A stretch of 64,000 nt of DNA from Clostridiales bacterium (GCA_015055805.1 SVHN01000004.1:62001-126000); one strand, 5' to 3'. Positions 29,509-39,630 are shown, counted from the first letter of the stretch. Numbers and translations: made by a program. The notes: generated by a model from the sequence alone, not told the origin.

Positions 29509-29937
29509 TTATAATGATGCTATTTCTTCAAAAGACAGAGTTTTTACGCCGTGCGCCGAAAGAACGCTATCTGCAAGTGCTAAATCTGATGCTTTAAGAA
29601 CAACAGATGCTTCCTGTCCGTCGATTGAAAGCCCGTACATATATTCTACGTTTATATTGTTATCTGCTAAGAGTGTCAACAAATCTTGCAAACTTCCTGC
29701 TTGATGAGTGATTTTAATAACGATAACGTCAGTAAGCATTGTAGAAAATCCGTCTTCAGAAAGTTTTTGCTTTCCAAGTTCGGGATTATTAACGATAAGA
29801 CGCAATAGTCCATATTCGGTCGTGTCGGCTAAACTCAAAGATAAAATATTTACCTTGTTAGTCTTTAATACGTTAAGAACTTCGCCAAGTCTTCCCTGTC
29901 TATTTTCAATAAAAACTGATAACTGTTTTGCAACCAT
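29509..29937 (-). CDS. ACT domain-containing protein (tandem ACT)
   Basis: QLSVFIENRQGRLGEVLNVLKTNKVNILSLSLADT and a second ACT-like half. Confidence 0.9.
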   Translation of the reverse strand: MVAKQLSVFIENRQGRLGEVLNVLKTNKVNILSLSLADTTEYGLLRLIVNNPELGKQKLSEDGFSTMLTDVIVIKITHQAGSLQDLLTLLADNNINVEYMYGLSIDGQEASVVLKASDLALADSVLSAHGVKTLSFEEIASL

Positions 29938-29958
29938 AATAATTCCTCCTAAAATATA

Positions 29959-31257
29959 TTAATATAATTTACGTTTATCAATAACGTGAACGGCTTTACC
30001 CTCACTTCTAACCAAGGTCTGTGGTTCAACGATTTTAACCTTAGGATTAAGCCCAAGTGCCTGTGATAATACGTGAGTAATCTTTTGGGTAAGCTTTTCA
30101 AGACCTCTAATTTCGTCAGTGAAATACTGCGGATTCAGTTCAACTTGAATCTCAAGCGTATCAAGATTATTTACTCTATCGACGATCATCATATAATGTG
30201 GTGAAACTTCGTCAACTTCTATAAGAGCCGCTTCAACTTGGCTTGGGAATACGTTAACGCCACGAATAATAAGCATATCGTCGACACGTCCCTTAAACCT
30301 GCTTATTCTTGCACTAGTTCTACCGCAATCACAAGTAGCGTAATCAATACTAGTTAAGTCCTTAGTTCTGTATCTTAAAAGCGGTAAACCTTCTTTTGTA
30401 AGCGTAGTAAATACCAATTCACCCGTTTCACCAACCGTTTGCGGTTGCATAGTAGCAGAATTAATAATTTCCGGATAAAAATGATCTTCGCAAACGTGTA
30501 ACCCTTTATGAAATTCACAGTCGCAAGCAACGCCGGGTCCCATAACTTCGCTAAGCCCATAAATATCAAATGCTTTAATATTTAAGCGTTCTTCAATTTC
30601 TTTGTGCATTTTTTCAGTCCATGGTTCTGCACCGCAAATAGCTGCTTTAAGTTTGATATCCTTTACCATATTTTCAGTTTCTAATACTTCAGCAATATGT
30701 AAAAGATAAGACGGAGTACAAGCAATAGCCGTTGCACCAAAATCTACCATCATCGTAGTCAATTTTTTGGAGTTACCAGTACTCATAGGAACAACCATTG
30801 CGCCTATTTTTTCTGCGCCGCTGTGGGCCCCAAGCCCACCGGTAAACAAACCGTATCCATAAGCAATTTGAACGATATCGTTTCTGCCAACACCAGCCAT
30901 AGAAAAGCATCTAGCAACACACTCAGACCAAACGTCAAGATCGTGACGAGTGTAGCCAACAACGGTTGCTTTACCAGTAGTTCCACTAGATGCGTGTATT
31001 CTAACTATCTGTGATTGCGGTACAGCAAAAAGTCCAAAAGGATAGTTATCCCTTAAATCGTCCTTAGTGGTAAAGGGAAGTTTGGTGATATCTTCTATAC
31101 TTTTTATGTCGCCGGGCAACATGCCAAGAACTTGCATTTTTTTACGATAAAAATCAACGTTATGATATACGTAATCTACAAGTTTTACAAGTCTTGCGCT
31201 CTGTAAAGACGAAAGTTCGTCTCTACTCATACATTCTTTAGTTTCATTCCAAATCAT
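29959..31257 (-). CDS. paaK: Phenylacetate--CoA ligase (paralog 2)
   Basis: IHASSGTTGKATVVGYT; DIYGLSEVMGPGVA; MLIIRGVNVFPSQVE. Confidence 0.93.
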   Translation of the reverse strand: MIWNETKECMSRDELSSLQSARLVKLVDYVYHNVDFYRKKMQVLGMLPGDIKSIEDITKLPFTTKDDLRDNYPFGLFAVPQSQIVRIHASSGTTGKATVVGYTRHDLDVWSECVARCFSMAGVGRNDIVQIAYGYGLFTGGLGAHSGAEKIGAMVVPMSTGNSKKLTTMMVDFGATAIACTPSYLLHIAEVLETENMVKDIKLKAAICGAEPWTEKMHKEIEERLNIKAFDIYGLSEVMGPGVACDCEFHKGLHVCEDHFYPEIINSATMQPQTVGETGELVFTTLTKEGLPLLRYRTKDLTSIDYATCDCGRTSARISRFKGRVDDMLIIRGVNVFPSQVEAALIEVDEVSPHYMMIVDRVNNLDTLEIQVELNPQYFTDEIRGLEKLTQKITHVLSQALGLNPKVKIVEPQTLVRSEGKAVHVIDKRKLY

Positions 31258-31274
31258 TTTTCACACCCCTAATT

Positions 31275-31844
31275 TTAAGAATTATATCCAGCGTCAAACG
31301 CGCTCTTGTTTATATCAATAGTTTTTTGTGGAACAGTCTTTTCAATAACGCTTACCCATTCCTCGTATTTAAATCCTATATGTTTAGCCGCAACCCCAAG
31401 GACAACTGAATTTAGCACCTTGCTGTTCCCAAGTTTTTTCGCAATTGCTGCACCGTCAATCGTATATACGTTGTGATCTTTTTTTAGGTTTTCAATAATA
31501 TTTTCGGGATAAGTGCTCGCCCCTATAACAACGGTCATAGGATCTATTCTGCAATCATTAACTATAAGCTTACCATCTTTTTTTAAGAAATGAGCATATC
31601 TAAGAGCCTCTAACCTTTCAAATGCGATCAGAACGTCAACGTTGCCTTCTTCAACGACAGGCTCGTTTACCTGTTTATCAAACCTTACGAACGTAACCAC
31701 GCTCCCGCCACGCTGAGCCATACCGTGAACTTCCGAAAGTTTAACATCAAACCCAGCATTAAGAGCGGTTTTACCTATAATTCTGCTAGTAAGAAGTGTT
31801 CCTTGTCCACCAACACCAACAACCATAACGTTTAATTTTTCCAT
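31275..31844 (-). CDS. iorB: Indolepyruvate oxidoreductase subunit beta
   Basis: VVGVGGQGTLLTSRIIGKTA; SEVHGMAQRGGSVVTFVRF. Confidence 0.93.
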   Translation of the reverse strand: MEKLNVMVVGVGGQGTLLTSRIIGKTALNAGFDVKLSEVHGMAQRGGSVVTFVRFDKQVNEPVVEEGNVDVLIAFERLEALRYAHFLKKDGKLIVNDCRIDPMTVVIGASTYPENIIENLKKDHNVYTIDGAAIAKKLGNSKVLNSVVLGVAAKHIGFKYEEWVSVIEKTVPQKTIDINKSAFDAGYNS

Positions 31845-31848
31845 ATTA

Positions 31849-33588
31849 TTATCTCTCCACTCTATCTATTGCGTCGAATTTGCAATAACTTCTGCAAAGA
31901 CCGCAACCGTTACACATCGTATCGTCAATCTTAATCGTCCCGTCAGCATTTTTTGTTATTGCAGGACAACCGATTTTTAAGCACATACCGCATTTTTTGC
32001 ATTTTTCTGGATTTGCCACACATTTATAAGGGAATTTTTGACCTTTAAGCAATGCGCACGGTGCTTTTGCAATGATTACTGTTAAAGTATCACCGTTTAC
32101 AGACTCTTTCAACGTCTTTTCCAATTCTTTAACGTCAAACGCATCGATTTCAATTACCCTAGGAACACCTATTGCTTTGCAAAGCTCGGATAAATTTATC
32201 GCGTAAGTGTCTTCATTTTTTAGAGTTTTACCAGTAGCAGCGTGTTGTTGATGACCTGTCATACCAGTAGTACGGTTATCAAGAATAAGTACGGTTGCAG
32301 TAGATTTATTGTAAACCATATTTACAAGTGAATTAACACCGGTATGTAAGAAAGTTGAATCACCTATAACAGCAACCCAATTTTTAATAAACTCTTTTCC
32401 TTTTGCTTTTTCTATGCCGTGGAGTGAAGAAATACTTGCACCCATACAAAGCGTACTATCTATAACACCAAGTGGAGCAACTGCGCCAAGCGTATAACAA
32501 CCGATATCACCTGCCGCGTGAATTTTAAGTTTGTTTAATACTGAAAACACACTTCTATGCGGGCACCCTGGACACAAAATCGGCGGACGATTAGGAACGG
32601 TTTCTTTATCAAAAACCTGATCGTTGTTGCCAAACATAACCTTTTTTAGCATGTTTGCGCTATATTCGCCTTGTTTAGTGAAAAGTTCTTTACCTTTAAC
32701 GTCAATCCCCCAAGACTTAACCTGCTCTTCAATGACAGGTTCAAGTTCTTCAAATATGTATAGAGTTTTAACCTTTTTTGAAAATTCTTCTATGAGTTTT
32801 CTAGGTAACGGATTAACTAAGCCAAGTTTAAGAACGCTTGCGTTAGGACAAGCTTCCTTAACGTACTGATACGGAATACCGCTAGTTATAAAGCCGATTT
32901 CGGTATCATTTATTTCCATTTTATTTATTGATAGTTCAGATGCGTCTGCAGCAAGGCGGTTTTCTCTATCTTCAACAACAAGGTGTCTACCGATTGCAGA
33001 TGCAGGCATCATAACGTATTTTTTAACGTCACGCGCATATTCTTTATCTTCCACTTCTACTCTGTCGCAGAGTTCAACAACGCCCTGAGAGTGTGACAGT
33101 TTTGTGGTGGTTCTTAATATTACAGGCGTATCGTATTTTTCGCTTATTTCATAAGCGAGTTTTGTAAAGTCTTTTGCCTCTTGGCTATCTGACGGTTCTA
33201 ACACCGGAATATGCGCTGATCTTGCAATCATTCTGGTATCCTGCTCATTTTGAGAACTTGCAAGTCCCGGATCGTCTGCAACAACGAATACCGCACCACC
33301 GTTCACACCTGTATAAGAAAAAGTATACAACGGATCACTTGCAACGTTTAGACCAACGTGTTTCATGCAAGCAAGACTTCTCACTCCAGCAAAAGATGCG
33401 CCGAAAGCAACTTCTGCGGCTACTTTTTCGTTCGGTGCCCATTCGGTATATACAACGTCATATTTAGCAAGGCTTTCACTTATTTCCGTACTAGGCGTTC
33501 CAGGGTACGCACTTGAGACCTTAACACCTGCCTCATACGCACCACGAGCAATAGCCTCGTTACCAAGCATTATAATTTTTTCACTCAT
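31849..33588 (-). CDS. iorA: Indolepyruvate ferredoxin oxidoreductase subunit alpha
   Basis: MLGNEAIARGAYEAGVKVSSAYPGTPSTEI; RPPILCPGCPHRSVF; C-terminal 2x[4Fe-4S] domain. Confidence 0.95.
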   Translation of the reverse strand: MSEKIIMLGNEAIARGAYEAGVKVSSAYPGTPSTEISESLAKYDVVYTEWAPNEKVAAEVAFGASFAGVRSLACMKHVGLNVASDPLYTFSYTGVNGGAVFVVADDPGLASSQNEQDTRMIARSAHIPVLEPSDSQEAKDFTKLAYEISEKYDTPVILRTTTKLSHSQGVVELCDRVEVEDKEYARDVKKYVMMPASAIGRHLVVEDRENRLAADASELSINKMEINDTEIGFITSGIPYQYVKEACPNASVLKLGLVNPLPRKLIEEFSKKVKTLYIFEELEPVIEEQVKSWGIDVKGKELFTKQGEYSANMLKKVMFGNNDQVFDKETVPNRPPILCPGCPHRSVFSVLNKLKIHAAGDIGCYTLGAVAPLGVIDSTLCMGASISSLHGIEKAKGKEFIKNWVAVIGDSTFLHTGVNSLVNMVYNKSTATVLILDNRTTGMTGHQQHAATGKTLKNEDTYAINLSELCKAIGVPRVIEIDAFDVKELEKTLKESVNGDTLTVIIAKAPCALLKGQKFPYKCVANPEKCKKCGMCLKIGCPAITKNADGTIKIDDTMCNGCGLCRSYCKFDAIDRVER

Positions 33589-33589
33589 A

Positions 33590-34888
33590 TCATTTACTCC
33601 TTAAATCCTTTATCCTTTTTGCTTTACCTTCAAATCTTTGAAGTGTGTTCGGTGATTCGAGCGTTACTTTTGCATCAAGACCAAGAATAATTTTAAGTTT
33701 ATTTTTGATGTTTACGGTAAGATCTTGTAATACTTTAAACGAGTCGGTTGATTGAGCGAGTTCAACTCTGATTTCAAGTTTATCGTTGTAACCTTCTCTC
33801 GTCACAATTATTTCATAATGCGGTCCAAGTTCGTTAAAGCTTAATACAACTTCTTCTATTTGACTTGGGAAAACGTTTACACCGCGGATTTTTAACATAT
33901 CGTCACTTCTACCCGACGGGTTTTCCATTCTACAGAAAGTTCTACCGCACTTACAAGGTTCATAGAAAAGTCTTGTTATATCTTTAGTTCTATATCTTAT
34001 AAGCGGAAGAGCGTCTTTCTTTATACATGTAATAACAAGTTCGCCTTTTTCACCAGCCGGCAGCACTTCTCCTGTCTGCGGATTAATTATTTCAGGAATA
34101 AAGAAGTCTTCGTTTATATGTAAGCCGCAATGTTCAAGGCATTCACCCGATACACCCGGTCCCATAAGTTCACTCATGCCGTAGTTTGTAGTTATGAGCA
34201 TATCTTCGCCCCAAACCTTATGCATTTCTTCACGCATAGCATCGGTTAAAAGTTCACTACCGACAAGCCCTATCTTAACTTTAAGATCTTTTCTAGGGTC
34301 AACCCCCATAGAATTAGCGACTTCAGCAAGCCTTAACGCGTAAGACGGCGTCGCAACTAAAAGGCTAGTTTCAAAGTCTTGCATATACATAATCTGTTTT
34401 TCAGAATTACCCGTTGATGACGGTACGATAGCAGCACCTATATTTTCTAAGCCGTAGTGTAACCCAAGTGCGCCCGTAAACATTCCGTACCCAAAGCAAA
34501 TTTGAGCAACGTCGTTACTTGTTGCGCCCCCCATACAAGCAATTCTAGAAACACACTCTGTCCAGCTGTCTAAGTCGTTTTTCGTATATCCTACAACAGT
34601 AGGCTTGCCCGTCGTGCCGCTAGACGCGTGTATTCGCGCTAATTCTGAACGCGGAACGGCAAAAAGTCCAAAGGGATACGTATCTCTCATATCCTGTTTT
34701 GTAATAAAAGGTAATTTTTTTAAATCGTGAAGAGATTTTATATCTTCAGGCTTAATATTAGCTTCGTCCATTTTTGCTCTATACGGCTTAACTTTTTCAT
34801 AAACTCTAGATACCGTTTCTTTAAGTCTTTCAAGCTGAATTTTTTCAAGTTCACTTCTCGGTAGAGTTTCTTCCTTTGACCAAATCAT
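33590..34888 (-). CDS. paaK: Phenylacetate--CoA ligase (paralog 1)
   Basis: IHASSGTTGKPTVVGYT; NYGMSELMGPGVSGE; MLKIRGVNVFPSQIE. Confidence 0.93.
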   Translation of the reverse strand: MIWSKEETLPRSELEKIQLERLKETVSRVYEKVKPYRAKMDEANIKPEDIKSLHDLKKLPFITKQDMRDTYPFGLFAVPRSELARIHASSGTTGKPTVVGYTKNDLDSWTECVSRIACMGGATSNDVAQICFGYGMFTGALGLHYGLENIGAAIVPSSTGNSEKQIMYMQDFETSLLVATPSYALRLAEVANSMGVDPRKDLKVKIGLVGSELLTDAMREEMHKVWGEDMLITTNYGMSELMGPGVSGECLEHCGLHINEDFFIPEIINPQTGEVLPAGEKGELVITCIKKDALPLIRYRTKDITRLFYEPCKCGRTFCRMENPSGRSDDMLKIRGVNVFPSQIEEVVLSFNELGPHYEIIVTREGYNDKLEIRVELAQSTDSFKVLQDLTVNIKNKLKIILGLDAKVTLESPNTLQRFEGKAKRIKDLRSK

Positions 34889-34902
34889 TATTATCTCCTA
34901 AT

Positions 34903-36429
34903 TTAAACTTCGTTTTCAATCGGTTTATTGAACGCATCTTCAATTATTACTTTGTTTGGTTGCTTTGTAAGAAGGCTAACAACGACGGTTGATATCATTG
35001 AGAACGCCATACAAATTACACCTATGGTCGGCGATAGTCCTATACCCGCCTGTATTGCGCCACCAAAAGAACAACTCCAACCACATTTATCGTAACCAAG
35101 TACAATAGTCAAAACAACGGTAATAACGAGCGTTCCTATAATGGACGTCCAAACCGCAGGTTTAGTAACCTTTTTCCAAATAACACCAAGAACGTAAGGT
35201 CCTATAAAGCAGCCGGCAAGAGTACCCCAACTAAGTCCCATCATGTACGCTATCGCAGCAATATTAAATTTAGCGTTTAGAACTGCTAAAACTACAGAAA
35301 TCGCAACGAACACCAAACACAAAATCTTCATTAAAACGTTAACTTTTTTATCCGATGCATCGGGGTTTATTTTGCCCTTATATATATCGACAGAAACAAC
35401 CGACGCGCTTGCAAGAGAAACTGATGACAGCGTTGACATGCTTGCAGATAGAATAAGAACGGCAATAATTCCCATAACACCAGCAGGAATTACCAAATTT
35501 AACATATAAGGAATAGTGTTATCCGTTCCAATCTCAGGAACTTCACCAGCAAATAACGGACTTAATCCGCCGACGAAATATGCGCCAAATCCGATTATTA
35601 AAGCAAATAGCGTACTAACGACCGTTCCTTGCATAATTGCTTTCCTGTCACGAATCGCATAGTATTTATGTATAGTTTGCGGCAGAGCCCAAACACCAAA
35701 CGACGTTAAAAGAATTAACGCTATCAAAGAAACCGTATCACCATAGAAACCTGTTTTTTCGCTATTAAAAGTAAACCAGTTTAATTCAGACAAATCCCAG
35801 TTTACGGTTCTATAATCCATAAAGAATATAAACATTAGGATAACACCGATAAGCATTATAATTCCTTGGATAAAATCTGAAAGAGCCGTTGCAAAGTAAC
35901 CACCAAAGAAAAGATAAAGCGCAGTTATTGCGGCAAGAGCAATCATAATAATCCAACCGGGGATATTAAATACGATTTCAAAAAGGTTGCTTAAACCGTT
36001 ATAAACCGACGCGGAATACGGAATAAGAAATATAAATATTATTATTGCAGAACATAGTCTTAAATTTTTACTACCGTATCTCTTTTCAAAAAATTCAGGC
36101 ATAGTCTTTGCTTGAAGACGAGTGGTCATATTCTTTGTGCGCTTTGCAAGAACCATCCAAGCAAAAAGAGAACCAATTATTGCGTTACCTATACCGATCC
36201 AAACGGCAGCAAGCTGATAAGCAGCACCGAACTTACCTGCATAGCCAATAAAAATTACCGCAGAAAAATAGGTCGTGCCGTAAGCAAACGCACTCATCCA
36301 ACCATTTAGCCCTTTCTTTCCTGCAAGCAGAAAGTCGTTTACTGATTTAGATCTGTTTTTGGTATAGATTGTAATCGCAACCATACCGAGCACGTACAAC
36401 ACAAGTGGTAAATAGTTCCAAAACATCAT
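34903..36429 (-). CDS. Sodium:solute symporter (SSS) family protein
   Basis: 12-13 TM, DFLLAGKKGLNGWMSAFAYGTTYFSAV; first gene of the aryl-acid operon. Confidence 0.93.
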   Translation of the reverse strand: MMFWNYLPLVLYVLGMVAITIYTKNRSKSVNDFLLAGKKGLNGWMSAFAYGTTYFSAVIFIGYAGKFGAAYQLAAVWIGIGNAIIGSLFAWMVLAKRTKNMTTRLQAKTMPEFFEKRYGSKNLRLCSAIIIFIFLIPYSASVYNGLSNLFEIVFNIPGWIIMIALAAITALYLFFGGYFATALSDFIQGIIMLIGVILMFIFFMDYRTVNWDLSELNWFTFNSEKTGFYGDTVSLIALILLTSFGVWALPQTIHKYYAIRDRKAIMQGTVVSTLFALIIGFGAYFVGGLSPLFAGEVPEIGTDNTIPYMLNLVIPAGVMGIIAVLILSASMSTLSSVSLASASVVSVDIYKGKINPDASDKKVNVLMKILCLVFVAISVVLAVLNAKFNIAAIAYMMGLSWGTLAGCFIGPYVLGVIWKKVTKPAVWTSIIGTLVITVVLTIVLGYDKCGWSCSFGGAIQAGIGLSPTIGVICMAFSMISTVVVSLLTKQPNKVIIEDAFNKPIENEV

Positions 36430-36437
36430 ATTACCTC

Positions 36438-36469
36438 AAAAAAAGAAACCGCCGTATTCAATCGGCGGT
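36438..36469 (-). terminator. Attenuator terminator upstream of the SSS gene
   Basis: ACCGCCG-attgaata-CGGCGGTttcttttttt followed immediately by gagg RBS and ATG. Confidence 0.88.
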
Positions 36470-36513
36470 ACTTAATATTTTTATCTTAAAAAAGTCCGCG
36501 CAAATTTTTACCA

Positions 36514-36576
36514 TTATTCAAAATAATAGTAAAAATAATACGCATAATAAAAGTTAAATCTTGCATCAAGTTTCAT
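36514..36576 (-). CDS. Aromatic leader peptide MKLDARFNFYYAYYFYYYFE (11/20 Phe or Tyr)
   Basis: ATG AAA CTT GAT GCA AGA TTT AAC TTT TAT TAT GCG TAT TAT TTT TAC TAT TAT TTT GAA TAA; upstream gggaagaga RBS-like; between promoter and attenuator. Confidence 0.85.
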   Translation of the reverse strand: MKLDARFNFYYAYYFYYYFE

Positions 36577-36608
36577 ATCAAACTCTCTTCCCTTTATAAC
36601 TGTATATA

Positions 36609-36637
36609 ATTATATAACTAAACAGATATAATGTCAA
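36609..36637 (-). promoter_or_regulatory. Consensus sigma-A promoter of the aryl-acid operon
   Basis: TTGACA-N17-TATAAT on minus strand, about 33 nt upstream of leader-peptide ATG. Confidence 0.88.
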
Positions 36638-36713
36638 CTGCTTAAATTAAAATTTACTAGTAAAAATGCAAAAGGTGACTAAAAAGTAGCCACCTTTATA
36701 TATTTTTTATCCT

Positions 36714-38117
36714 TTATAGAGTTACACCCGTTTTGTAGAACGCAATTTCTCTAATATCCTCACTCTTGCAGAGATATTCGCCGTTCACCGTCTTAACTAA
36801 CAAATCAAACAGTGCATCTTCGTCCATGCCGTAAGCGTTAAAATCTATCCAATTATTTTTAAACGCCGCAAGGTTATCGTTTGTAGAAATCTTCATTGTA
36901 GGAACAAAAGTTGAAAACGGTGTTCCTCTTCCCGTAGTAAAGAGCACGACTTGACAACCGGACGCAGCAAGCGCAGTAGCGGCTATAAGATCATTGCCGG
37001 GTGCATTAAGAACGTTTACACCGCATTTTTTAACGGTTTCGGCATAATCAAGCACGTCAACAACCTTTGTAGTCCCTGCTTTTTCTACGCAACCAAGTGA
37101 TTTTTCTTCCAAGGTCGTTATACCACCCTTCTTATTGCCTGGGCTAGGATTTTCATACACAGGAAAGCCCTGATCGGTATAATACTTTTTAAAGTTTTCA
37201 ATCATTTTCTTATATGACTCAAAAACTTCCTTATTCTCACATTTATTCATAAGCAGTTGTTCTGCCCCGAACATTTCTGGAACCTCAGTTAAAATAGCAC
37301 TTCCGCCAAGAGAAATTAGTTTATCAGTAATTCTTCCGACTAGCGGATTGGCGGTGAGTCCAGAGTAGCCGTCGCTTCCACCACACTTTAAGCCTATGCA
37401 AAGCTTATCAAACGGAACGTCTTCTCTAACCAGATCACAATTTTGATCAATGAATTTTTTAAGTATTTTAAGACCATATTCAACGTCATCTTCAACTTCT
37501 TGACAGTTATAAAATTCAATGTTGCGATTCATAGGTTCAAGTATTGCCTTAATGCCGTCAAGTCCGTTATTTTCACAACCCAAGCCTACGAATAATACGG
37601 CACTTGCATTAGGGTTTAACGCAATAGAACACAAAAGATTTTTTATATTTTCATTGTCTTGACCAAGTTGACTGCAACCAAACTGATGTGTCAATGCATA
37701 TATACCGTCTATACTGCCCTTCATAAGTTTGCGCGCTTCTTTTTCTAGACGCATGCAAACGTTGTTTACACAACCAACGGTTGGAATAATATAAATCTCG
37801 TTTCTTATACCAACTCCGCCGTAACTACGTTTAAAACCTTTGAACGTTGCACCAGCGTGCTTTTCAACTTCATTAGCTTGATAATTGTATTCGTAAACGG
37901 GGGTTTCATCTAGATGCGATTTAACGTTATGAGTATGAACCCATTCACCTTTAGTTATATCCTTAGTCGCCCTTCCTATAATCTGCCCATATTTAATAAC
38001 TGTTTCGCCTTTCTTTATATCACACAAAGCATACTTGTGCCCAGCCGGAATATCACCGCTTGCAGTAAGGCAAACGCCTACGTTATCTTTTGAATTAATG
38101 ATTACCTTGTTTTCCAT
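36714..38117 (-). CDS. uxaA: Altronate dehydratase
   Basis: UxaA/SAF N-terminus; GYSGLTANPLVGR; GCENNGLDGI. Confidence 0.92.
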   Translation of the reverse strand: MENKVIINSKDNVGVCLTASGDIPAGHKYALCDIKKGETVIKYGQIIGRATKDITKGEWVHTHNVKSHLDETPVYEYNYQANEVEKHAGATFKGFKRSYGGVGIRNEIYIIPTVGCVNNVCMRLEKEARKLMKGSIDGIYALTHQFGCSQLGQDNENIKNLLCSIALNPNASAVLFVGLGCENNGLDGIKAILEPMNRNIEFYNCQEVEDDVEYGLKILKKFIDQNCDLVREDVPFDKLCIGLKCGGSDGYSGLTANPLVGRITDKLISLGGSAILTEVPEMFGAEQLLMNKCENKEVFESYKKMIENFKKYYTDQGFPVYENPSPGNKKGGITTLEEKSLGCVEKAGTTKVVDVLDYAETVKKCGVNVLNAPGNDLIAATALAASGCQVVLFTTGRGTPFSTFVPTMKISTNDNLAAFKNNWIDFNAYGMDEDALFDLLVKTVNGEYLCKSEDIREIAFYKTGVTL

Positions 38118-38121
38118 AGTG

Positions 38122-39495
38122 TTAAATCAAGCTTATTCCTTTATTAATTTTTTCAACGTTTTGAGCAACGGTTTCATAGAAATCCTTGTATGCGGTTAAA
38201 TCTTCTCCCCAAACTGCAACGTCGCTCATAAAGCCTTTAAGCGATTTTTTATCTGCAAAATAATCAAGATACGGCTTGTCGTCGATAAGTTCAATCTCTC
38301 TAGTGGGAAGTTGAACCATATACTTATCGCCTTTTCTTTCAATTGCCATATATGTTGCCATAAGGTAAGAGAACCCAACGGTTAGATATGCTGGAATTTT
38401 GCCGTACTTTTCATAATAATCTTTAAAGCTTGGCAAATCCCTTGCACGCCACTTAGAAATGCTGTTAAGACTTATACTAACGAGCAAGTGGTTAAGATAT
38501 GGGTTTAAGAATCTTTCGGTAATACTTTCAGCAAAAACAGTCGTTGCTGCAATATCGTTAGATACAAAGGGAACGATTTCGTAGGTTAAAGTATCTTGTA
38601 AAAATTTAGAAAGTTTTTCGTCTTTCATGCAATCGTAAACGGTTATAGCACCGTGCCACAAACCAACGGGAACTATATTAGTATGACTACCATTAAGAAC
38701 GCGGACCTTTCTCTTTTTGTAATATTTAATGTTTTCGGTAAGAACAACTTCAATGTTGTGAACGCCGTCCTTAACGTATTTTGCTATATCGCCTTTCTTT
38801 TCAACCGCCCAAAGACCGAACGGTTCACCTATTGAAACAAGTTTATCACTTTCACCAAGAAGATTTTCTATTTTTTGAACGTCTTCGGGCGTTTTTGGAT
38901 AACCTGAAACTATACGATCTACTAACGTATTGCAGTAAAAATTCTTTTCAGCGTTCCACTTCTTAAACTCTTCTGGAAGATTCCAAAGTTCAATATACTT
39001 GTCTACACATTTTTTAAGCTCGTCCGCATTGTTATCGATAAGTTCAACAGGCATAAGATATACGCCGTCTTTACCACTATTGAAACGTTCCAAAAGGAAT
39101 TTCGTGAGTTTTGCAGGATAAGTAATGTTTTCAAAGCCGTTAACGTCGTCGTTAGCATTAAAGCAAATGCCAGCCTCCGTAGTATTTGAAACTATAATTT
39201 TCAAGTCGTCCTCACGAGCTAAAGCGTAGTATTTATCCATATCGTTAAACGGATCAATAACGTCTTCAAGAACGTCAACTTTATAAACGTTTTCAACAGT
39301 TTTTCCACTCTCAACACCGCGTAAAACGATATGATATTTGTTATCTTGTTTTCTAAAATTATCAAGAGTACCGTAAGTAATAGGTTTAACGATATTAACC
39401 TTATAATCTAAACCTTCTTTGTTTAACGTGTCAAAATACAAATCGACAAACGTACGCAAAAAATTACCTTCACCAAATTGAACAATTTTTACCAT
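38122..39495 (-). CDS. uxaB: Tagaturonate reductase
   Basis: VQFGEGNFLRTFVDLYFD; RVLNGSHTNIVPVGLWHG. Confidence 0.92.
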   Translation of the reverse strand: MVKIVQFGEGNFLRTFVDLYFDTLNKEGLDYKVNIVKPITYGTLDNFRKQDNKYHIVLRGVESGKTVENVYKVDVLEDVIDPFNDMDKYYALAREDDLKIIVSNTTEAGICFNANDDVNGFENITYPAKLTKFLLERFNSGKDGVYLMPVELIDNNADELKKCVDKYIELWNLPEEFKKWNAEKNFYCNTLVDRIVSGYPKTPEDVQKIENLLGESDKLVSIGEPFGLWAVEKKGDIAKYVKDGVHNIEVVLTENIKYYKKRKVRVLNGSHTNIVPVGLWHGAITVYDCMKDEKLSKFLQDTLTYEIVPFVSNDIAATTVFAESITERFLNPYLNHLLVSISLNSISKWRARDLPSFKDYYEKYGKIPAYLTVGFSYLMATYMAIERKGDKYMVQLPTREIELIDDKPYLDYFADKKSLKGFMSDVAVWGEDLTAYKDFYETVAQNVEKINKGISLI

Positions 39496-39600
39496 AATAC
39501 ACCTTCTTTAATTTTTTAAGTAAAGTTGTAAAAACTTTTTTATAATAATATTTTATAACAAAATCGTTTGCATTTACATATAATTTAGTTTATAATATAG

Positions 39601-39622
39601 ATAAAATTACATAAATCGTAAA
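39601..39622 (-). promoter_or_regulatory. Shared hexuronate operator copy 1
   Basis: ATAAAATTACATAAATCGTAAA; 21/22 identical to 45241-45262. Confidence 0.6.
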
Positions 39623-39630
39623 GGTTTTTT

